The position numbers were made by a program, and so were the translations under genes. A stretch of 64,000 nucleotides of DNA, taken from positions 1 through 64,000 of the forward strand of contig JAEERB010000001.1 of assembly GCA_016285615.1 (NCBI GenBank), written 5' to 3'. This stretch comes from Bacteroidales bacterium (lineage in GTDB: Bacteria > Bacteroidota > Bacteroidia > Bacteroidales > WCHB1-69). Shown here one piece after another: positions 59,861-64,000 of the stretch; position 1 is the first letter of the stretch; every line of letters starts with the position of its first letter. Below the pieces are notes generated by a model that saw only the letters and a program-made list of their open reading frames with translations, was not told the DNA's origin and searched no databases.

Positions 59861-59974
59861 ACAGGTTTTGGTGCGATTCGCTTGCGGAATGTAAAAATCG
59901 ACAAAATCATTAAACATAAAAACTCATCTGCAGTCTATTGTACAATAATTGACGAAACTAAAAAAACAAGTGAT

Positions 59975-60436
59975 ATGAAAAAGATTGTTTGCCTACTCAT
60001 GACCCTGTGCTTTGTAGCCTCTTTCTCGCTTCAAGCACAAGAAAAAGAAAACAGCAAAAAGGTTAAAGAACCCGAAATCACTTTTGAGAAGACTGTTTAT
60101 AATTACGGCCATATCTATCAGGGTGACAATGGTGTATGCGAATTTGTATTCAAAAATACCGGCAAAGCCAATCTGGTGTTGACCAATGTTCACTCATCCT
60201 GCGGATGCACGGTTCCCGAGTGGCCCAAAGAGACTATCGCTCCTGGCAAGAAGGGTGTTATCAAAGTAAAATACGACACAGAGCGTCTGGGCACCATCTC
60301 CAAAACCATCACCGTAGAATCAAACGCCACCAACAACCGAGTGATATTGAGCATCAAGGGTAAGATTTCGGAAAGACCTGCAGAGGTGGCGCCTGAGAAG
60401 ACAGAAAGTGAGATTATGATCAGACACCAAGACTAA
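59975..60436 (+). CDS. DUF1573 exported protein, copy 1
   Basis: This 153-residue protein has a signal peptide (IVCLLMTLCFVASFSLQAQ). A DUF1573 Ig-like domain follows, with the family cysteine pair in NVHSSCGCTVPEWPKE and APGKKGVIKVKYDTERLG. DUF1573 proteins are abundant in Bacteroidetes, often next to envelope genes; the function is unknown. The ATG at 59975 is chosen over an upstream in-frame start without promoter support. A paralogue follows after a 179-bp gap made of heptamers. Confidence 0.88.
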   Translation: MKKIVCLLMTLCFVASFSLQAQEKENSKKVKEPEITFEKTVYNYGHIYQGDNGVCEFVFKNTGKANLVLTNVHSSCGCTVPEWPKETIAPGKKGVIKVKYDTERLGTISKTITVESNATNNRVILSIKGKISERPAEVAPEKTESEIMIRHQD

Positions 60437-60442
60437 AAGAAC

Positions 60443-60596
60443 GGAGAGTGGAGAACGGAGAACGGAGAACGGAGAGCGGAGAGTGGAGAGAGTTAAGGAG
60501 TTAAGAGTTGTAGGAGTGAGAAGTGAGAAGTGAAACTTAATTGTGAATTGTGCATTGTGAATTATGAATTGTTATTTGAATTCTGAATTTTGAATT
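60443..60596. repeat. Long heptamer array, 22 units in one register
   Basis: Starting at 60443 every unit is 7 bp: GGAGAGT, GGAGAAC three times, GGAGAGC, GGAGAGT, GGAGAGA, GTTAAGG, AGTTAAG, AGTTGTA, GGAGTGA, GAAGTGA twice, AACTTAA, TTGTGAA, TTGTGCA, TTGTGAA, TTATGAA, TTGTTAT, TTGAATT, CTGAATT, TTGAATT. The phase never breaks although the sequence changes from purine-rich to AT-rich. It starts six bases after the stop of the first DUF1573 gene. Confidence 0.95.
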
Positions 60597-60615
60597 TTAT
60601 TTAATCGAAACAATT

Positions 60616-61023
60616 ATGAAGACTATGAGAAACCTAATTATATCATTAGCGCTTATTCTTTTCTGTGGCGCTACCATGGCTCAAACGGCCAAAACGGCTA
60701 CGCCGGCCAAGGTAAACGGTCCTGAAATCAAGTTTGACAAATCGTACTTTGATTTTGGAACAGTGAAGGTTGGAGAAGTGAAGACTCAGACCGTCACCTT
60801 TACCAATATCGGCAACAAGCCGTTGTTGTTGGACAATGTCATCTCATCGTGCGACTGCACCGAAGTGGAGTGGTCGAAGGCACCTGTTATGCCTGGCAAG
60901 ACAGGAACCATCAAGGCCATCTACACTGCCAAGAACCCTGGCATCATCAGCAAGCGTGTGACCGTAGATTCCAACGCCGAGACCGACAGAGTCATTCTTC
61001 AACTCAAGGGGCAGGTGAAATAG
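60616..61023 (+). CDS. DUF1573 exported protein, copy 2
   Basis: This 135-residue protein has a signal peptide (NLIISLALILFCGATMAQ) and a DUF1573 domain with SSCDCTEVEWSKAPVMPGKTG and VTVDSNAETDRVILQLKG. It closely parallels the upstream copy in length, motif order and ending, so the two arose by tandem duplication. It lies 51 bp upstream of the tmRNA gene. The function is unknown. Confidence 0.88.
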   Translation: MKTMRNLIISLALILFCGATMAQTAKTATPAKVNGPEIKFDKSYFDFGTVKVGEVKTQTVTFTNIGNKPLLLDNVISSCDCTEVEWSKAPVMPGKTGTIKAIYTAKNPGIISKRVTVDSNAETDRVILQLKGQVK

Positions 61024-61048
61024 TTGCCCGCGCAATCGTTTTTTATTG

Positions 61049-61056
61049 TATTTTTG
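61049..61056 (+). promoter_or_regulatory. -7 box for the tmRNA gene
   Basis: TATTTTTG lies 18 nt before the mature 5' end at 61075, leaving a short leader to be processed, presumably by RNase P. Confidence 0.65.
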
Positions 61057-61074
61057 CACCACAAAAAATTCACA

Positions 61075-61459
61075 GGGGTCGTTTGGTTTTGACAGCATGT
61101 GTGTGAATTTGTAAGCATGTCGGAGGTTGTGAGACGGTTCCGTTAAAAACTAACTCTCGTAGCCAATAAATGGCGAATATTCTTATGCAGCGTAACAACT
61201 GCGCCCACCCGCCGCGTGATCACAGATTAGCCGCGGGCGTTTCCCCGGAAGCCCAGCCAGTCGGCGTCCGGCAAGAAGCGTCGTAAAGGACTTGGCTAGC
61301 GGATGCAGGCTTCGATGCATCGGCGAAATTTTAGAAGATAAGCGACCTGTTGGTTGGTCTCGTACCTGCAGGCTGCCGACAAGCAAACGAAGACTAAACA
61401 TGTAGAAAGCACTTTTGCAGCAAGTTTGGACGCGGGTTCGACTCCCGCCGGCTCCACCA
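61075..61459 (+). ncRNA. ssrA: Transfer-messenger RNA (tmRNA, ssrA)
   Basis: The 385-nt RNA begins GGGGTCGTTTGG and ends in GGCTCCACCA. The acceptor stem GGGGTCG pairs with CGGCTCC (with G-T pairs). The T-arm reads GCGGG-TTCGACT-CCCGC, and the conserved ACATGTAGAAAGC segment lies just before the tRNA-like half. It rescues stalled ribosomes and tags nascent chains for proteolysis together with SmpB. The encoded CCA and the full acceptor stem are intact. A tyrosine integrase follows at once, as expected where mobile elements use ssrA as an attachment site. Confidence 0.96.
61172..61195 (+). other. tmRNA tag reading frame, predicted peptide GEYSYAA
   Basis: GGC GAA TAT TCT TAT GCA GCG TAA gives G-E-Y-S-Y-A-A. 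The Gly-Glu start and Ala-Ala end fit Bacteroidetes tags, which as I recall are nine residues (such as GENNYALAA). This frame has two fewer. The resume codon is assigned by analogy. Confidence 0.7.
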
Positions 61460-61501
61460 AGCCTCACAAGTTATTGTAAAACAATACAATAACTCCACCA
61501 A
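61452..61501. other. Candidate attachment region: repeated ssrA 3' end and a 9-bp inverted repeat
   Basis: CTCCACCAA occurs at 61452-61460 (the ssrA 3' end) and again at 61493-61501. Between them lies a perfect inverted repeat GTTATTGTA / TACAATAAC (61470-61478 and 61485-61493). The integrase starts 80 bases further on. This is consistent with the core and an arm or recognition site of an att site; the exact crossover is inferred. Confidence 0.55.
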
Positions 61502-61581
61502 ACAGGTGGGAACAAAAAAAAAGTGAGACAGATTTGCGACACAGTTTTTTTTGCTCTCCTTTCGGGAAGGGTAAAAAAAAA

Positions 61582-62745
61582 ATGCGCCTAAGTTTAGACA
61601 CCACTCTCACGCAAGAAACGCTCACATTCAGCTACTTGCCAGCTTGCCTCAAGAAAAACAAGTCCGGTTGGGTCATTGAGTACTGGGTCGAGAACCCCGC
61701 CCTTCACACCATGTCCCGGAAACGCATCCGCGTTGACCACATCCGCAAGCGCTACACCAGGCAGAGCGAAGCAGTTGCCCACATCCTTAAAATCGCCAAC
61801 GAAATCAACATCAAGCTTATGAAGGGCTGGAATCCTTTCATCCTGCCCGAGGATGCACGCCTCTATACCGACTTTAAGACCGTCATAAAGAAATATATCG
61901 ACGAGAAACAGCGCGAACTGCGCCCCGACACCATACGGAGCTACAAATCCTTCCTCTCAGCCTTCTTCACCTTTACCCAGAAGTGCCTCACCGTCAAATA
62001 TGCGGGGCAATTCACAAAGCTCCACGCCAGCCAGTACATGGACTATCTGTCCGACAACCCACGCCTCGGGCTGCGCTCGCAGAACAACCAGCTCAAGTTC
62101 ATGCGCGTATTCTTCAACTGGATGCTCGAAAAATGCTATGTCAACAACAACCCATTTATGCTCATCAAGGGCAAAAAGAAACAGGAAAAGAAGCGCATCA
62201 TCATAGATCCTGGCACTCGACACCGCATTGAGCAGCATCTTCAAAAAGAGAACCCTGTGCTTCTCGTTTTCTTCCAGCTCATCTACTCCTCTCTCATCCG
62301 GCCCAAGGAACTCATCAATATCAAGGTTGGTGACGTCGATTTCGAGCACAACACCATCCGCATCGACAGCAGCGTGGCCAAAAACCACCACCAGCGATTT
62401 GCGGCCATCACACCGCAGGTAAAGAAAAACCTCGAATACATACGCTCCTACAAGCCCGATATGTGGCTCTTCAGCCAGCAGTTCACGCCATCATATACAC
62501 AGGCGCACCGGGCCAAGTTCGGCAAGCTCTGGATCAAACTCCGCGACGAACTCCGGCTGCCGGCTGAAATGCAGCTATACTCACTGCGCGACACGGGCAT
62601 TTACGATATGCTCAAAGCCGGCATCGACCCGCTCACCGTAAAACAGCACGCCGACCATCACTCGCTCGAAATGACAACCATCTACTCCAACCACAGCGAC
62701 CCGAACCTCACCAACATCATCTTCACTCAAGCACCCGAATTTTAA
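61582..62745 (+). CDS. Tyrosine recombinase/integrase of an ssrA-integrated element
   Basis: This 387-residue integrase has an N-terminal arm-binding region, a SAM-like core-binding domain (about 95-190: FKTVIKKYIDEKQRELRPDTIRSYKSFLSAF by segments), and the catalytic domain. The first Arg lies in SSLIRPKELINI, the Lys in SSVAKNHHQR, the second Arg in YSLRDTGIYDML, the His in QHADHHSLEMTT and the nucleophile Tyr in TIYSNH. The usual HxxR reads YSLR, as in several Bacteroidetes phage integrases. The ATG at 61582 follows a run of A; an upstream TTG is possible. It points away from ssrA into the element. Confidence 0.93.
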   Translation: MRLSLDTTLTQETLTFSYLPACLKKNKSGWVIEYWVENPALHTMSRKRIRVDHIRKRYTRQSEAVAHILKIANEINIKLMKGWNPFILPEDARLYTDFKTVIKKYIDEKQRELRPDTIRSYKSFLSAFFTFTQKCLTVKYAGQFTKLHASQYMDYLSDNPRLGLRSQNNQLKFMRVFFNWMLEKCYVNNNPFMLIKGKKKQEKKRIIIDPGTRHRIEQHLQKENPVLLVFFQLIYSSLIRPKELINIKVGDVDFEHNTIRIDSSVAKNHHQRFAAITPQVKKNLEYIRSYKPDMWLFSQQFTPSYTQAHRAKFGKLWIKLRDELRLPAEMQLYSLRDTGIYDMLKAGIDPLTVKQHADHHSLEMTTIYSNHSDPNLTNIIFTQAPEF

Positions 62746-62751
62746 TGTACT

Positions 62752-62793
62752 AATTTATAATTATAAATTGTTAATTGTAAATTATACATTATT
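62752..62793. repeat. Heptamer array between integrase and tail-like gene
   Basis: AATTTAT, AATTATA, AATTGTT, AATTGTA, AATTATA, CATTATT lie in one register, starting six bases after the integrase stop and running into the last codon of the convergent gene. Confidence 0.85.
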
Positions 62794-64000
62794 CTAAAGT
62801 CGCCGCTTCTATCTCGCACAGCAACCAGTCACTGGTGGCCGATGCCTCAAAACTGATCTTCTTCGGTACCGATTTCACGTTATCCACCATCACAAAACGC
62901 ACCTGGTTTGCTGGCAGCACATCCTGCGGCTGTATCAGCTGCATTATCTCCAGCGCCTTCAGCACCGGCACTCTCAATTTATAGGTGATGGTTTTCGCCG
63001 TATAGTTCAGCTTCATCCACGGTTTTATATACTTCTCGCCCAGCGAGTTCTCGCCCGTAGTGGTCAACGAGAACTCTCCTGGTACTACCGGGCGCATATC
63101 CTCGAACCATACGGCACCAGGTCGCTCATGACTTGGATATTTCACAGCACCTCGGTAATACATCAATATCACCTTCCCCAATGTCTCCTCTGCCGGATAT
63201 ATACTGCTCTGAACCCTGAACGGGATGTTCATATTGGCTATGTGCACACCATCACGGACAACATTGAACAGGCGGTTCTCCATGCACGGTATCACGGCAT
63301 CCAGTTTCTTCTCACTCTCTTCTCCGCTACCAACAGTTACCTTGCGGGTATTGCCTCCGCACAGTTTCCACTCTACCCGCCAGTTTTCCACTTTATCCTC
63401 CACCTGCACCGCCGCAAAATAGGAGTTCAGCGACCGCACAAACGCCTTCTTGTTCAAACATTTGCTCGGATCGGGAAGTTGTCCGAAGTTATCCACATCG
63501 GCAATATACTCGTCCGTTGCCTTCACCTCTTCGCTCACCGCCGTATCAAGGCTCACACCATACTCCTTCGGTTCCGGCATACTCAGTTCCGTCTCTCGGG
63601 TCAACACGTAACCGCTCAAATCAAGGCTGCGCGCCTTCATCATCTCGGGCAGGCTCAGCAACTCTATCTGATGGCTCTTGTGGTCGGCAAAGTAGCACAA
63701 TCCCAGCGTGCGCATCATCGTCACAAGAAACGAACTCACACTCACCTTAGGCATCAGATCCGCCCACTTGAACTTGCTGGCGAAAATATTCAACCCGGCC
63801 TCGTCTTTTAGCGAAAGGCTCTCAATGGTCAGCATGGCTCCCGTATTCATATAAGAAGAATTAGTCATTGAATAGCTTATCCTTCCATACTTATATGGCT
63901 TTTTGCCGAATTCCTGCAGGTTATATATTCCCACAAACATCATTTCTCCCGCTACGTTACTGGGAATCGTCACTTCAAATGTCTTGTTCACCTTGTAGGG
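62789..64000 (-). CDS. Putative phage tail/baseplate-type protein, partial (cut by window edge)
   Basis: The frame stays open to the right edge (404 codons). A GTG at 63991 is a possible but unproven start. The protein is rich in beta-strands and has no signal peptide. It contains FKWADLMPKVSVSSFLVTMMRTLGLCYFADHKSHQIELLSL by segments, which resembles the segment of tail-hub or baseplate proteins in Bacteroidetes phages where a domain is introduced by LPDxSVxDFL...GL. The family call is weak. The position next to a phage-type integrase, in convergent orientation, supports a late structural gene of a prophage. Confidence 0.45.
   Translation of the reverse strand, partial: PYKVNKTFEVTIPSNVAGEMMFVGIYNLQEFGKKPYKYGRISYSMTNSSYMNTGAMLTIESLSLKDEAGLNIFASKFKWADLMPKVSVSSFLVTMMRTLGLCYFADHKSHQIELLSLPEMMKARSLDLSGYVLTRETELSMPEPKEYGVSLDTAVSEEVKATDEYIADVDNFGQLPDPSKCLNKKAFVRSLNSYFAAVQVEDKVENWRVEWKLCGGNTRKVTVGSGEESEKKLDAVIPCMENRLFNVVRDGVHIANMNIPFRVQSSIYPAEETLGKVILMYYRGAVKYPSHERPGAVWFEDMRPVVPGEFSLTTTGENSLGEKYIKPWMKLNYTAKTITYKLRVPVLKALEIMQLIQPQDVLPANQVRFVMVDNVKSVPKKISFEASATSDWLLCEIEAATLE

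Noticed and set aside
61495..61509. CCACC/GGTGG hairpin as the ssrA terminator
   Set aside because: An A-run and not a T-run follows on the plus strand, so it does not fit a Rho-independent terminator.
61534..61582. Phase-variable integrase start through the A10 run
   Set aside because: The run lies just before the best ATG; only an upstream TTG start would place it in the coding frame, which has no support.

Overview
The window is a mostly chromosomal segment from a member of the Bacteroidota, most likely order Bacteroidales. The evidence is a nearly complete set of type IX secretion (T9SS) genes, the -7 box TAnnTTTG in front of many genes, the fused DAHP synthase/chorismate mutase, the plant/Bacteroidetes-like IspG, the fused NfnA/NfnB-type protein and a Bacteroidetes-style tmRNA. 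Classical Bacteroides species lack most T9SS genes, so a T9SS-positive lineage is more likely. Genus or family cannot be fixed from what is visible.

Layout. 1-2.7 kb: glycogen metabolism (a glycosyltransferase cut by the left edge, and a debranching enzyme). 2.8-7.8 kb: an in-frame fusion of the replication-associated ATPase RarA with a PorP/SprF-type T9SS outer-membrane protein, then a PD40-OmpA protein and an orphan ABC ATPase. 8-12.5 kb: ispG, facing a tight operon of APC permease, DAHP synthase/chorismate mutase, sufE and sufT. 12.6-15.6 kb: an LTA-synthase-like membrane sulfatase and a three-gene envelope cassette (YtxH, DUF1469-like, small protein). 15.7-23.7 kb: two FAD oxidoreductases, a TlpA-type thioredoxin, a TPR membrane protein, an SDR and YraN. 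24-37 kb: T9SS again (a PorE-architecture protein, porV, porU, porP, porK) with murB, thpR, ispF and pfkA between them. 37-43 kb: murF, DUF2795, a cobalamin adenosyltransferase, a GIN-domain lipoprotein, and an ABC transporter operon with its own GntR/YtrA-type regulator and operator. 43-57.4 kb: one run of eight minus-strand genes, ruvA-sprA-nfn-DUF4292-queG-kdsD-pssA-LOG. 57.5-61 kb: glyA, an FtsB/DivIC-like protein, aroQ and two DUF1573 proteins. 61.1-64 kb: the tmRNA gene, with a tyrosine integrase directly behind it and a phage-tail-like gene facing it. This looks like one edge of an element integrated at ssrA.

How the genes fit together. PorP, PorK, PorU, PorV, a PorE-type protein and SprA/Sov together cover much of the T9SS translocon, attachment complex and periplasmic ring. 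The usual porL-porM-porN genes do not follow porK. A terminator and the pfkA promoter sit there instead.

The least explained structure is not a gene. Several intergenic gaps, often starting at or just after a stop codon, are built of 7-bp units. The register is kept while the unit sequence drifts, for example from GGAGAAC-like through GAAGTGA and TTGTGAA to TTGAATT over about 150 bp at 60443-60596. Also present are GTAG-footed palindromes resembling REP elements, several promoters placed so close to start codons that the mRNAs should be leaderless, and a tmRNA tag that reads as only seven residues.
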